Shown here: piece by piece, positions 52,911 through 63,442 of the stretch
Position numbering within the stretch: the stretch's first letter is position 1
Layout of the letters: each line of letters begins with the position of its first letter
From: CAYPHA01 sp964410215
Lineage (GTDB): Bacteria > Calditrichota > Calditrichia > Calditrichales > CAYPHA01
Direction of reading: 5' to 3'
Assembly: GCA_964410215.1 (NCBI GenBank)
Contig: CAYPHA010000019.1
Span: 1 to 64,000 of the forward strand
DNA length: 64,000 nt
Notes under the pieces: generated by a model
Told to the model about the DNA's origin: nothing
The model's input: the letters and a program-made list of their open reading frames with translations, nothing else
Database searches by the model: none
Translations under genes and position numbers: made by a program

Positions 52911-55796
52911 TTATTTCAGGACCATCATTTTCTTAACCTGAACAAAATCACCGGCTTTTATTCTGTAAAAATAGACACCTGAACTCAGTCCCGAAGCATC
53001 CCAGCTTACCCGGTATGTACCGGGTTTTTGTTTCTTTACATTGGCAATAACAGCCACTTTCTGGCCAAGCGCATTATATACGATCATTTTTACATCAGAC
53101 GTTTTCGTTATTGCGTATCGTATGTTGGTTACCGGATTGAACGGATTGGGATAATTCTGCGCCAGTTCCGGGCTTTCCGGCATCAGATTTAAATCACTTA
53201 TTGCCGTTGCTGCTTTCCAGGCGATGGCAAATTCCGCACTTTCGGAAAAGCCGGCCAGAGTAAACGTATGGCTGGATGTGTTTTGCGAAGCATCTTCCGT
53301 AACGTCTACCCATGCACTATACAGGTCGGTACGCTTTACGAGACGCAATTCAGATTCTTCACCCATACCGGCAATCATACCATACTGGAATTCCAGATCA
53401 TACGTCACTTCACCATTAACATCCACACCGAAATAAAGCGGCGCCCGCATATTCAAATCGGCATTATACGGTTCACCTTCCACTTTCGATCCATCATTCT
53501 CACCCAGCCGAAAAACACCCAGGTTGTCGATCAGTCCCGGATTCGATGTAATCGTTAACTGAAAGCCTTCATTTTCCTGGCCTACCAGAACAGGATCTTT
53601 ATGGTCAACAAAGTAACCTTCATCACCAACCGGTACCGTCGAAGCTTTGTAGGCGGAGGAAGGGACGCCCAGCAATTGTGCATCATTACTGCCTTTAAGA
53701 TCAGGTACCATATTACCTTCCAGTTCATCAAAATCCCAGTAGCTGATCAGGTCATCATACTGTGGATGCTGGTCCGTGACTTTCCTGTACATCCATTCCT
53801 GAATCGTTTTTTCATCCAGTTCAATATTCCATAATCGCAATTCATCCTGAAAACCATCGGTTGGGAAAAATTCATTGTCATCCCTGTAAGCGCCGATCGT
53901 GAAATATGAATTGGGATCGTAAAAAATATCTCCGCTCTGCTCATTGAACTGGCGTACCAGAATACCGTTTACAAACAGCCTGGTCGTATCCCCATCGTAT
54001 GTGGCAGCTACATGGTGCCAGACATTCTTTTCGGCAAATCCGGGAGCGAGCAGGAAATCGATATTTCCGTTATCGTCACCCGCATCCGGCCCGGCTCCCA
54101 TGGTTGAGAGTCCGAATGAAAATACAATTTCCGGTGCATCATCATGGGTGCCGAACATCCAGCCTTTTTCATAACTTCCATTGTCCTGATGTGCACAGAT
54201 AAAAGCGCCGTCATCGCGTCCCCGGTTCAGGTTTACCCAGCATTCAACGGTCATATCGCGTGACGGCAGCGTTGCGTTGTTCAGGTTGTCCGTTATCAGG
54301 GCATGGGATCCCACACCGTCAAACTCAAACGCCCTGTTTTTAGCACTTACCGGTACGTAGCCTGTCGAGTGATCATAACCGCCCAATAATTCCAGGTCTT
54401 CCTGGGACAAAGTCCTGTTCCACATGCGCAGGCGGGCGACACTGACCGGCCCGTCTTCTCCATCATTATCGGCAAACAGTAAGAGTTTATTGGCGCCTTC
54501 TCTCGGTTCAACAGCCAATGGACCATCTGTGGATAAATCATCCTTGACCAGCACCTGCTCACCGTCAATAATCAACGCAGCATTCGCACTGGTGTCGCCC
54601 TGACTGACAGCCAGCGTTACCCGGTACCATTCATTGTAACGCAACTTCAATTGGGTCGTATCCGTCCAGCCTAAGGCAGGTGAACCAAAACGTCCCATTT
54701 CATCGATCATCAAATCGGCATCATCACCATTTTCCGGATTGGTCTGTATCAGGGCATACTTTGTTGCCGGCTGATCGACTTTAATATCCATGGAAACCGT
54801 ATAGGCGTTGACTTTTGAACCGCCTTCATAACCATTTTCTACGATATCAGGCGTTACGATATAATGACTGCCCGTTCCAACTTCGGCAGCGATGCCGCCG
54901 AAAGAAGGACCGTCAACAACCGTATGAGAGCCTTCAAGCATCAGGTCCTGCCCGCCATAGGCAGCCAGCATATCTTCTTCGTCATTGAAGTTCCATTCAC
55001 CAACCGGGGGACCGAATGGTATACTGTGACCATATCCGCCCAGATCAATGACTTCCTGTTGCGTCAGAGGACGGTCATAAAGCGCCAGTTCGGCTATATC
55101 AATATCGGCATCTTCCGCGCTGTTGTCACCAAAAAACATGATGCTGTTGGAATTAAACGGACTATCCAGCGAAAAACGGTCATCAATCGATCGCAGATTA
55201 CCCGACTCACGGTATTTATCATCCTGCGTTACCTGACCATCCAGGTAATACGTATACTGGTTTCCCAAATCGGCGACGATGACCAGCCGGTACCAGCCAA
55301 TCGTGTCTTTGATCGCATAGAAGGAATAACCGGTATCGCCTACACCCAGATTACCATCATCCTGTATAAACGACTCCCAGTCACCTGCATTCGGATCACC
55401 ATCATTGTTTGTGGCATGAAACGTGTACCATACATCGGTTCTGGGTATATGAAAATCGATAACCAGACTGTATTGGTTGACACGGGATGGAACGGAATCG
55501 GGATAAGCCGGATCAAAACCGTTAGGCCAGATACCATGCTGGCAACGATAAAAACTGCCCAGCAAAACCCGGACAGCGCCGTTTCCCGCCTGCGGACCGG
55601 CAACCGGCAAAAATCCGTTTATATCATATTCAACGCTCACGGTATCCCTGGTCAGATCACTGCCGATCGTTGCAGCTTCAAGATTGGACGAATTATCGAA
55701 GGTCCAGTGTCCAACAAGCCCGTCAGCCGGAAGACTGCCCGGCTGTGCTCCCAAGAAGGCAGCCATTATTAACAACATACTGATAATTCTTAACAT
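52911..55796 (-). CDS. Secreted multi-LamG protein with NYPNPFNP sorting domain
   Basis: 961 residues; signal peptide (MLRIISMLLIMAAFLGAQ) with SD GGAGG. Three LamG-like domains: about 25-250 (GLVGHWTFDN, YDRPLTQQEVIDLGGYGH), about 262-475 (GEWNFNDEED, MWNRTLSQEDLELLGGYDH) and about 490-700 (TVECWVNLNRGRDD, WHHVAATYDGDTTRLFVNG). A beta domain and the sorting/FlgD-like tail follow (NYPNPFNPVTNIRYAI, VSWDASGLSSGVYFYRIKA). No catalytic motif. It is likely a surface adhesin or glycan-binding protein; the first two LamG domains share the LGGYxHS ending and look like an internal duplication. Terminator downstream. Confidence 0.85.
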   Translation of the reverse strand: MLRIISMLLIMAAFLGAQPGSLPADGLVGHWTFDNSSNLEAATIGSDLTRDTVSVEYDINGFLPVAGPQAGNGAVRVLLGSFYRCQHGIWPNGFDPAYPDSVPSRVNQYSLVIDFHIPRTDVWYTFHATNNDGDPNAGDWESFIQDDGNLGVGDTGYSFYAIKDTIGWYRLVIVADLGNQYTYYLDGQVTQDDKYRESGNLRSIDDRFSLDSPFNSNSIMFFGDNSAEDADIDIAELALYDRPLTQQEVIDLGGYGHSIPFGPPVGEWNFNDEEDMLAAYGGQDLMLEGSHTVVDGPSFGGIAAEVGTGSHYIVTPDIVENGYEGGSKVNAYTVSMDIKVDQPATKYALIQTNPENGDDADLMIDEMGRFGSPALGWTDTTQLKLRYNEWYRVTLAVSQGDTSANAALIIDGEQVLVKDDLSTDGPLAVEPREGANKLLLFADNDGEDGPVSVARLRMWNRTLSQEDLELLGGYDHSTGYVPVSAKNRAFEFDGVGSHALITDNLNNATLPSRDMTVECWVNLNRGRDDGAFICAHQDNGSYEKGWMFGTHDDAPEIVFSFGLSTMGAGPDAGDDNGNIDFLLAPGFAEKNVWHHVAATYDGDTTRLFVNGILVRQFNEQSGDIFYDPNSYFTIGAYRDDNEFFPTDGFQDELRLWNIELDEKTIQEWMYRKVTDQHPQYDDLISYWDFDELEGNMVPDLKGSNDAQLLGVPSSAYKASTVPVGDEGYFVDHKDPVLVGQENEGFQLTITSNPGLIDNLGVFRLGENDGSKVEGEPYNADLNMRAPLYFGVDVNGEVTYDLEFQYGMIAGMGEESELRLVKRTDLYSAWVDVTEDASQNTSSHTFTLAGFSESAEFAIAWKAATAISDLNLMPESPELAQNYPNPFNPVTNIRYAITKTSDVKMIVYNALGQKVAVIANVKKQKPGTYRVSWDASGLSSGVYFYRIKAGDFVQVKKMMVLK

Positions 55797-55830
55797 AAAA
55801 AACCTCCAAATTTCATAGCAGCAAAAAGAA

Positions 55831-55863
55831 ACGAGTCGCCGTTTTTTTTAAACGGCGACTCGT
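55831..55863 (-). terminator. Rho-independent terminator
   Basis: A perfect 14-bp stem, ACGAGTCGCCGTTT and AAACGGCGACTCGT with a 5-base loop; on the minus strand TTCTTTTTGC follows. It ends the triple-LamG transcript. Confidence 0.88.
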
Positions 55864-55876
55864 CGGAAAAACTGAT

Positions 55877-58834
55877 TTATTTGACCAGCATCATTTTTTT
55901 GGTAGATGTGAACTGGTCGGTAGTCAATACATAAAAATAGATTCCGGATACCAGATTACCTCCATTCCAGCTGATGGAATGATATCCCGGTTGCTGAACT
56001 TTATTCACCAGTGTATGCACCAATTGTCCCTGAATATTATAGATATTCAGTTTAACCTCAGACCTTTCTGGCAAATCATACCTGATATTCGTCGTCGGAT
56101 TGAACGGATTGGGATAGTTCTGATGTAACTGGAAACTTACGGGCATGCCATTACTCCGGGTCAGTGCCGTTACATCAATGGACACTTCCGTGGAGTAATC
56201 ACTGCGGTTTCCGGATTGATCAAAGGCCGCCACGCGATAATAATAGGTAGCCTCTTTTTCCACATCGGCATCCGTCGTTTTTGAATCCGTTGTTTTAAAA
56301 GTAGGGGCATCCATTGTATCAGGATCAAAACCGGCTTTCGTGGAACGATAGATACCATAATACTGAAAATCCTCTTCTTCATTGGGCGCCCAGTTAAGTT
56401 CAACGATACCTTCCTGTAAAACGGCTTCCAGATTCTGCGGTACACTGGGGTGAATATTATCGACCGAATATCCCCAGACCGACTTGGAAATCCAGGTGCC
56501 TTCATTGGTCTGGGTTATCAGACGGAAGGCCGTCATACCATCCGATTCCGTTGTGGAATCACTGAGCGTCATGACCTGGACCTGGTAAATGGAATCGTTG
56601 GTTGCCGGAGCCGATCCGACAGAAGTCCAGATATCTTCATCCTGACGCTGAATATAGTAGGTATGGCCACCCTGGGAAGGATCATTATCCATAAGGGATG
56701 GGTAAAAGCGTACATATACCCAACCACCCTGATCGTTTCCGACATCCTTAACCGACTCAATAAAGGGTGTCTCAGCTAATTTTGCCACATCCAGATCATC
56801 GAGAAGATAATTGTAGAAACGGACCTCATCGATCAAACCATCAAAATAGTCATCATAGGTGCGCGGTCCGTCGTTTCCAATGACGGTCGGATAACCGGTA
56901 TCGATCGAACCTTCTCTGTTATAAATAGCATCCTCCCCGGAATATTTACCATCGAAATAAAACGTGGCATAACCATCACGATCATGTGTGACACAAAGAT
57001 GGTGCCATTCACCGTCGCTCAGTTCCGGATCATCCGGATCATAATCGGCATCATCGGAACTTTCCGAACCATTATAATTCCACTGCCAGGTTCCGCTGCC
57101 GCCGCCTTCTCCGGCTATCAGCCAGCCGGTATTGTTACCGCTGTCCCAGTCTTTATTTGTAATAATGGGCGCATCACCCTGCCATCCTTCGGTTTTCACC
57201 CAGAGGGCAACCGTGAAGTCGGTCGTATAGCCGAAGTTCAAATCATTCTCATCACCCAAAACGATATGATGGAGCCGTACGGCGGATTGAGCGAGGTCAA
57301 CGGCCTGTCCGTAACGCCCCTCGGCATAGGAAGGAGAAGCGGTGCCAAACTGGTCAAAATAGCTCGCATCCGCATCGCCGGCCATATCCTCCAGAGTTCC
57401 ATCGAATGTCCAGTGTCCTACCAGTTCGGGTACTACCGGCTTTTCGGAAATGGCGTCGATATCCGCCCTGCTGATTACATAATTGTATAATCTCACATCG
57501 TCAATATCCCCTTTAAACCAGTAAGGATAATTGACACCCTGTGCGCCGTCGGTTCCTACAACAACCGGATAACCGGCATCAATCGATCCCAACCGTGCAG
57601 AAAGGTCCATGGTGTCCTGAGGGATACCATCAAAATAAAAGACCGCCACACTGTCCCGGTCATGTGTAACACACAAATGATGCCATTGGCCATCGCTCAG
57701 CATCGGACCGTCCGGATCATAATCGAGATCATCATCACTTTCCGACGTATTATAATTCCATTGCCAGCTGCCTTCGCCGCCGCCTTCACCGGCTATCAGC
57801 CAGCCGGTATTGTTACCGCTGTCCCAGTCTTTGTTCGATATGATAGCCGCATCGTCATTCCAGCCCGTTGTCCGCACCCATAACGCAACGGTAAAATCGA
57901 TTTTGTCGCCAAATCGGAGATCCAGAGTATCTCCGAGAATGACATGGTCACTGAATCCGTCCAGCCTCAGGGCACCATCACCTTTGATACCATCAGTATA
58001 GGTCAGTTCATATCCGGAAAAAATGCCATGAGCATCTCCGGCCATATCTTCCAGCGTATAATCGAACGACCAGTGACCGACCAGTTCCGGAATAACTTCC
58101 AGTTCAGCCAGATCCGCCACCTCCTGGGCAGTCAGCACATCCGTGTAAATTCTGACCTCATCGATAGCGCCGTCAAACCATTTATCCCAATTGCCATTTC
58201 CATTGCCATCCGCACCGACACAGGTGGGATAACCGGCATCGACCGAGCCCAGTCTGGCGGAAGCATCCTGAAGGTCCTGAAGAATCCCGTCGAAATAATA
58301 CCGGGAGTAACCGTCCCGATCAACAGTAACACAAATGTGATGCCATTCGCCGTCACTTAAAATCGGCCCGTCAGGGTCATAATCGATATCATCATCACTC
58401 TCCGACGTATTGTAGTTCCACTGCCAGCTGCCGCTGCCGCCGCCTTCTCCGGCAATAATCCAGCCGGTATAATTTCCATTGTCCCAGTCCTTATTGGAAA
58501 TAATAGCGGCATCACCTTCCCAGCCGATTGTTTTTACCCAAATGGCAACACTGAAATCGGATTCACCGAGATTCAAATCCGTACCCGTACCGAGTGCGAC
58601 ATACTCATTGTGAGCCGAATCCAGTTCAACCGCCTGCCCGAACCGTCCTTCGGTGAACTTCAGCATACCGGATCCACTATGCATGAATGTACCATCCACG
58701 CTGCCGGCCGAGTCGGCAAGCACACCGTCGAATGCCCAGCGCCCCAGCAGGTTGTCCGGTTCCTGGGCAACAGCCATGGTCGCTGAAATGATCAGCACCA
58801 TAACCAGAAATGTTTTTAATTTAATAAGACTCAT
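55877..58834 (-). CDS. Secreted triple-LamG protein with fibronectin domain and NYPNPFNP sorting domain
   Basis: 985 residues; signal peptide and SD AGGAGG. Three tandem LamG repeats of about 220-230 residues (about 27-245, 250-480, 487-720) are very alike, sharing LVGHWTFD/LLGRWAFD, FSVAIWVKT-type strands, NKDWDSGNNTGWLIAGEGGG, WQWNYNTSESDDD and GEWHHLCVTHDRDG. A fibronectin type III-like domain (about 830-890: PQNLEAVLQEGIVELNW) and the sorting/FlgD-like tail (NYPNPFNPTTNIRYDLP) follow. The high similarity of the repeats implies recent duplication. It probably binds glycans or surface ligands and is exported by a type IX-like route. No enzyme motif. Confidence 0.87.
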   Translation of the reverse strand: MSLIKLKTFLVMVLIISATMAVAQEPDNLLGRWAFDGVLADSAGSVDGTFMHSGSGMLKFTEGRFGQAVELDSAHNEYVALGTGTDLNLGESDFSVAIWVKTIGWEGDAAIISNKDWDNGNYTGWIIAGEGGGSGSWQWNYNTSESDDDIDYDPDGPILSDGEWHHICVTVDRDGYSRYYFDGILQDLQDASARLGSVDAGYPTCVGADGNGNGNWDKWFDGAIDEVRIYTDVLTAQEVADLAELEVIPELVGHWSFDYTLEDMAGDAHGIFSGYELTYTDGIKGDGALRLDGFSDHVILGDTLDLRFGDKIDFTVALWVRTTGWNDDAAIISNKDWDSGNNTGWLIAGEGGGEGSWQWNYNTSESDDDLDYDPDGPMLSDGQWHHLCVTHDRDSVAVFYFDGIPQDTMDLSARLGSIDAGYPVVVGTDGAQGVNYPYWFKGDIDDVRLYNYVISRADIDAISEKPVVPELVGHWTFDGTLEDMAGDADASYFDQFGTASPSYAEGRYGQAVDLAQSAVRLHHIVLGDENDLNFGYTTDFTVALWVKTEGWQGDAPIITNKDWDSGNNTGWLIAGEGGGSGTWQWNYNGSESSDDADYDPDDPELSDGEWHHLCVTHDRDGYATFYFDGKYSGEDAIYNREGSIDTGYPTVIGNDGPRTYDDYFDGLIDEVRFYNYLLDDLDVAKLAETPFIESVKDVGNDQGGWVYVRFYPSLMDNDPSQGGHTYYIQRQDEDIWTSVGSAPATNDSIYQVQVMTLSDSTTESDGMTAFRLITQTNEGTWISKSVWGYSVDNIHPSVPQNLEAVLQEGIVELNWAPNEEEDFQYYGIYRSTKAGFDPDTMDAPTFKTTDSKTTDADVEKEATYYYRVAAFDQSGNRSDYSTEVSIDVTALTRSNGMPVSFQLHQNYPNPFNPTTNIRYDLPERSEVKLNIYNIQGQLVHTLVNKVQQPGYHSISWNGGNLVSGIYFYVLTTDQFTSTKKMMLVK

Positions 58835-58895
58835 AAAACCTCCTAAAGTTAGTTTAAATGACTAGGAACATATACTTTCAGATATTCGCGCCAAG

Positions 58896-59924
58896 TTAAA
58901 ACACCAGTCCGATAGAGATCCGTGAACTATTGTCGAGAATGCCCCAATGCGAATAGGCATAATCGATCCGGATACCGAATTTACCTTTACGCAGATAATC
59001 GATTCCACCGCCATAGGTCAGGCCGTTTACCGCGTCTTCCTCAAAAAGATTGGAATACCCACCTCTCAGGAAGAAGACATCCCGGAAACCATATTCGATG
59101 CCAAAATTCATGCTTTCTGTTGTATTCGTAGGGTGCTGCACATCAATTGCAGACAGGAGGGAACCAAAATTTCCAATACGCAACTTATAACTGATACCCG
59201 CTCTGAACAGAATAGGAAGGGGAAAGGATTCGGTTTTATAGGTTACGGGAACCCGGTCGATGTTTTCATGGTCTTCATCGGGATCCTGGGTACTGTCAAG
59301 ATCACGGCCGGACAGGCTTATATTTCCGCCGAAATTGCTGATGCTCATACCCATCTGCAGTCCCTCGAGGGCCGGCTTGTAAAAAATCCCCAAATCGATG
59401 GCCGCCGTCCCTCCGCTCACATTCCAGATACTTTGATTGATGTATTTACCTGTCAATCCAAACGAAAATCGTTCCGTTAGCGCGGTTGAATAGGTCAGTG
59501 CAACAGCATAATCCCGCGCCTGATATAATTCACCGGTACCTTCCGGACGTTCAACCGTCCTGACCGGTTGTTCACCATAGTCAAGATTGGTAAAACTCAA
59601 ACCAAGGGAAGAGTTGAAGAACGGAAGTGGAATCACCGCTCCTATGAAATCGTGGTTGGTATCAACGAGCCAGTTATTATGCATGAATTCTAACTGATAA
59701 CCGGCCAGCCAGACGATGCTTGCCGGATTATAGTACAATGCCGTTGGGCCATCCGCCACCGCTGTGTAGGCACCTCCCAAAGCCATCGCCCGCGCCCCCA
59801 CGCCTATTTCAAGAAAGGAAGCCGCCGTCGTACCGGCACCGTTTACTTCGGTCTGGAACTGGGCCCGTACAGACTGGCAAAAAAACATAAGTATTAAAAC
59901 AGCAATGATGTTTCGTATGTGCAT
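58896..59924 (-). CDS. PorV/PorQ-family outer membrane beta-barrel, copy 2
   Basis: 342 residues from the ATG at 59924 (GAGGGG nine bases upstream; a TTG at 59939 is less likely). Signal peptide MHIRNIIAVLILMFFCQSVRA. It opens with AGTTAASFLEIGVGARAMALGGAYTAVADGPTA and LYYNPASIVWL, the PorV signature, and runs as amphipathic strands to RISIGLVF at the end. It is paralogous to 23339-24403 (shared AGTT, FLEIG and YGG-type motifs, and VTYKTESFPLPILFRAGISY). It lies 18 bases downstream of the second large surface protein, so the two are coupled. Confidence 0.86.
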   Translation of the reverse strand: MHIRNIIAVLILMFFCQSVRAQFQTEVNGAGTTAASFLEIGVGARAMALGGAYTAVADGPTALYYNPASIVWLAGYQLEFMHNNWLVDTNHDFIGAVIPLPFFNSSLGLSFTNLDYGEQPVRTVERPEGTGELYQARDYAVALTYSTALTERFSFGLTGKYINQSIWNVSGGTAAIDLGIFYKPALEGLQMGMSISNFGGNISLSGRDLDSTQDPDEDHENIDRVPVTYKTESFPLPILFRAGISYKLRIGNFGSLLSAIDVQHPTNTTESMNFGIEYGFRDVFFLRGGYSNLFEEDAVNGLTYGGGIDYLRKGKFGIRIDYAYSHWGILDNSSRISIGLVF

Positions 59925-59942
59925 GATAATACCCCTCAACTC

Positions 59943-62900
59943 TTATTTTATAACCGCAAACTTGCCCTGCATTTTATCACCGGAGGGTGTTTCCACAACG
60001 AAAAAGTAAATGCCGTGAGCAATTTCGAGACCATCCTTGGTACGCAGGTCCCAGATGGCCCGGCTGTTCTTTTCCGTTGCCCGGTGGTCGATGCGCCTGA
60101 CCAGTTTACCAGAGGATGTAAAAATGCGTATTGTGCAGGTTTGAGGTACATTCACAAAATCAATTCTGCGATCCCCGCGTCCCTCTTCTTCATTAATGAC
60201 TTTTCGTTCGAGTGTACTCAAAGCGATATAGGGATCCGGAACCACATAAATATTATTGAGATCTTCTTTTATTTTTGAATCGACAATTGTGTTACCGTTG
60301 ACCGTAATTTCAATTACATCGTTTCTGGTAAATGTTTTGCCGCTTACAATTTTCATGACATCACCCTGGCGAGGGATCTGCCTGCTCTCTGCGACAGAAT
60401 CATGCGGAAGAGCGAAGTTCCATTTCCATAATTGTTTTCGTTCATTGGGATTATTGACGATGATAAGACGGTCCCCGTGCTTCAGCATGCTTTTTGTCGA
60501 ATCGTTCCTCGAGGACATATAGAGGTAATCCACCTGGAAGATATCAGAAGCGTTGGTAACATCCCAGATACTGAAATTGGTTTCAATCACATTTCCAAAG
60601 ACAGCCGAATCGACACCAACTTCACCAATGCGAATTTCATAATCGCGTTGCACAGGGGTTCCGGCGTTTTCAACCGTTACGTCATTAAGGGCAAGTTGTG
60701 AATTCCCTGTTACCCATTCGGCCGATTTTATTCCCAGTGAATCATTCTTTAGAATTACCTGTAATCCGTCGACAATGAACTCATCCGCTTCGGGGTTGTT
60801 TTCCGGATCATTGACTGTTCTCAAAGCAATGCCATCGCCGTTGGTCGACGAATAGATCGTCATTTGATTGGTAATACCCGTAAAAAGCGTCGTGTCCAGA
60901 TTCTCGAAACGACCGTCATCTCCAAATTCAAGCCGGTAGGTATGATTATCTTTGATTTCCAGAGGATTGAATACAGAGATATCTAAGGAGCCGCTTCCAT
61001 TACCGGAAATATGCTTTACATCATCATCGGCCAGCTCCGGTTCAACCCAGCCTGCGGGCGCTTCTGACGGAATGACAACAGCCGTATTCGGATCGTAGCC
61101 TATCGGCCTGCCTAACGGATCGATTTGAATATTGGCACCACATTCAGTGGGAGATATAGGCAGTAATCCTTCACGATTTGTAATTTCCGGATAAAAGGAT
61201 TCATGGTATCCCTGATCAACCGATACCAGTGCGTAATAGTAGCTTCTCCCGTTTGTCACCACTGAATCCACATAAAAATGCTTCAGACCACTGTCATTCC
61301 CCATGTTATAGGAAATGCCAAGGTCGCTTTCCGGACCCAGCTCGCTGCCGATACGTATGGGATGAACGCCTTTCAGTCCATTATCCAGATCGAAAATAGC
61401 CAAGGGTTTGAACAACAGCGGATTTCCGAATGCATCGGTTATCGTTTTAATTTCATTAAAAGTCGGCTCGGTGCTTTTATAGATATAATACGCTTCAAAA
61501 TCCTGGCCGTATACCGGATCCCTCGATTTTTCAGCAATGGTATTCCATTCCAGATAGACTTTGCCGTCCCCGCCCATTGCTTTCAGTATAGGTTTCCGCG
61601 GAGGCTTTGAAAAGTTGTAATCGTTATCATAGATGACCTGCATCGTCCGTTTATTGCGCAGGATGTCATCCCGGTCATTTCCGAAAAGCAGTGCGATGGC
61701 ATAGCGGTGAGATTTTTCCGTACCGGCAAACTCTACAAATCCGCTCCCATAGGTCCAGGCGATATCCCTCTGATAACCGGGACGTATGGTATAAGTACCG
61801 GGTTGTATCTCGATGTCCCAGAAGTTCTCATCATCCGCCATCGTGTTATCGACATCGCGCAGATACCATGATGTCAGACCAACCTGGTCCGATTCATCAT
61901 TGTCGGTAAATTCAAAATTCGGTTCACCCGGATCGGGCCGTCCGTTTGCCTCACCGATATCCGGACCGGTATATCCTTCGTAAAACGGTCCCAATCCATC
62001 GGCTCCAAGATCATCATTCAATGGTTCGATATCGAGAATGCCGTTACCGTTTTCATCTTCTCCGGGATCCAGTTCCAAATTGTAATTCAAATCTTCGGAA
62101 TCCCATTCCCCGTTTCCGTTTAAGTCCTCCCAGGTGCGCCAGTCACCGTCATCATCGATACCGTTATTCTGACTTTCATCGATTAGACCATCCTGATCAT
62201 TATCAATTCCATCCTTTGCCAGACCGGGGCTTTCCAGGAATGCAAAACCGAAATATCCCATCGGCAGTCCGTTTTCCGATCGAAAAGTCTTGTTCCAGGC
62301 ATAAGTGATATCATCAATATTATCAAAGTCGGCATCATCGCCGGACATGGATCCGCCCATATCCGGATCTACATACATTCCGACGATACATTTCTCCAGG
62401 TCCTTCCCTTCGTTGGTGATATCGTAAATGGAGATAAACAGGTCTTCTGCCAGACGCGCGTTCCACTGGTAGTTACGCACCTCAACATTAAGGCCCAGGC
62501 CGCGCCTTCCTTCCGGCCAGGATCGTGTATCATCTGTTGGATAGTATTCGAATTCATCATTCTCACGATCGTCCATTAGATAATACGATTCCTGGTCAGC
62601 CCGGACATAAGCGCCATATTCACCATTCCACCTTCCAGCCCGAACACCGGGGATTTCCTGACCAATCTCCCTGGTATCCCCCGGGTAAGAACCTACCGGC
62701 CAAAATTCCGGCCATGTCTCGCGGCGATGACTGATAGCGAACCAGCCCACTTCATTTTGCATCCTCAGATCGAGAATACCATTTTGATTGAAATCTTCTG
62801 CCACCTGCAGGATACCGTCATTTTCTCCAAAATCACCGGTATTGGGAATCCCATCAACACCCACATCTTCACTGATTCCATATATTTCCGGTGTCTCCTG

Positions 62901-63419
62901 CGCCTCCGGTTGATCCATATTGAAATACTTCCCCAGCGGCATGAAGGCAAACATGTGTGAATAATCATTAGAAAGTTCGGCATCGCTTCGCCTGTAATTG
63001 TCAGACACGACATGAATCGTATCGCCATTGGCATCGATGACTTCTGCCGATACATAGAAGACACCGCTGTGTATATAGGATACCACCCGCGACCCTTTCG
63101 GCCAGGAGAATCGGGGACAGCCTGATACATAGTGATAGGACAGCAGTCCGGAGTTGGTTACGCCCCCTGTAACCAGGTTCCCGTCATGGACGGAAAAGCG
63201 AAAGTATTTATCATTTCCGCGTTCTGCCGTCTGCCGGGCTTCTTTCCCGAACACACGTTCCCTGCCACGCGTGCCCAACGATGTTCCTGCCGCTTCAACA
63301 CCATCTTTTTGCTCATCCCAGTCAACAGACTGTGAAAACAGGCTGGTCTCTATGATCAGGAGAAACATTGCAACAAAAACCTGAAATATTCCATTCAGCC
63401 TTATATGATCGATGTTCAT
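59943..63419 (-). CDS. Large surface protein with acidic calcium-type motifs, copy 2
   Basis: 1158 residues from the ATG at 63419 (GGAAGG eight bases upstream; a GTG at 63428 is too close to the SD). Signal peptide to about SLFSQ. It is homologous to 19715-23290: Asp-rich loops (DNDQDGLIDESQNN, DLNGNGEWDSEDLNYN, DENGNGILDIEP), the fibronectin-like GDGKVYLEWNT...DFEAYYIYKS, and the tail IYVVPDPYIALS, TIRIFTSSGKLVRRID, GIYFFVVETPSGDKMQGKFAVIK. No enzyme motif. It lies between the second TonB receptor and the second PorV-like barrel, reproducing the earlier association. It may be a ligand-binding or cargo component of the surface machinery; unknown. Confidence 0.76.
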   Translation of the reverse strand: MNIDHIRLNGIFQVFVAMFLLIIETSLFSQSVDWDEQKDGVEAAGTSLGTRGRERVFGKEARQTAERGNDKYFRFSVHDGNLVTGGVTNSGLLSYHYVSGCPRFSWPKGSRVVSYIHSGVFYVSAEVIDANGDTIHVVSDNYRRSDAELSNDYSHMFAFMPLGKYFNMDQPEAQETPEIYGISEDVGVDGIPNTGDFGENDGILQVAEDFNQNGILDLRMQNEVGWFAISHRRETWPEFWPVGSYPGDTREIGQEIPGVRAGRWNGEYGAYVRADQESYYLMDDRENDEFEYYPTDDTRSWPEGRRGLGLNVEVRNYQWNARLAEDLFISIYDITNEGKDLEKCIVGMYVDPDMGGSMSGDDADFDNIDDITYAWNKTFRSENGLPMGYFGFAFLESPGLAKDGIDNDQDGLIDESQNNGIDDDGDWRTWEDLNGNGEWDSEDLNYNLELDPGEDENGNGILDIEPLNDDLGADGLGPFYEGYTGPDIGEANGRPDPGEPNFEFTDNDESDQVGLTSWYLRDVDNTMADDENFWDIEIQPGTYTIRPGYQRDIAWTYGSGFVEFAGTEKSHRYAIALLFGNDRDDILRNKRTMQVIYDNDYNFSKPPRKPILKAMGGDGKVYLEWNTIAEKSRDPVYGQDFEAYYIYKSTEPTFNEIKTITDAFGNPLLFKPLAIFDLDNGLKGVHPIRIGSELGPESDLGISYNMGNDSGLKHFYVDSVVTNGRSYYYALVSVDQGYHESFYPEITNREGLLPISPTECGANIQIDPLGRPIGYDPNTAVVIPSEAPAGWVEPELADDDVKHISGNGSGSLDISVFNPLEIKDNHTYRLEFGDDGRFENLDTTLFTGITNQMTIYSSTNGDGIALRTVNDPENNPEADEFIVDGLQVILKNDSLGIKSAEWVTGNSQLALNDVTVENAGTPVQRDYEIRIGEVGVDSAVFGNVIETNFSIWDVTNASDIFQVDYLYMSSRNDSTKSMLKHGDRLIIVNNPNERKQLWKWNFALPHDSVAESRQIPRQGDVMKIVSGKTFTRNDVIEITVNGNTIVDSKIKEDLNNIYVVPDPYIALSTLERKVINEEEGRGDRRIDFVNVPQTCTIRIFTSSGKLVRRIDHRATEKNSRAIWDLRTKDGLEIAHGIYFFVVETPSGDKMQGKFAVIK

Positions 63420-63442
63420 AGTTTTCACCTTCCTTCAATATT

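Noticed and set aside
54864..55772. 302-residue plus-strand ORF
   Set aside because: Antisense to the multi-LamG gene; no motif and no plausible start.
55877..58834. Possible CRISPR-like or tandem DNA repeats
   Set aside because: The repeats are about 670 bases long, in frame and encode LamG domains; no short direct repeats with unique spacers.
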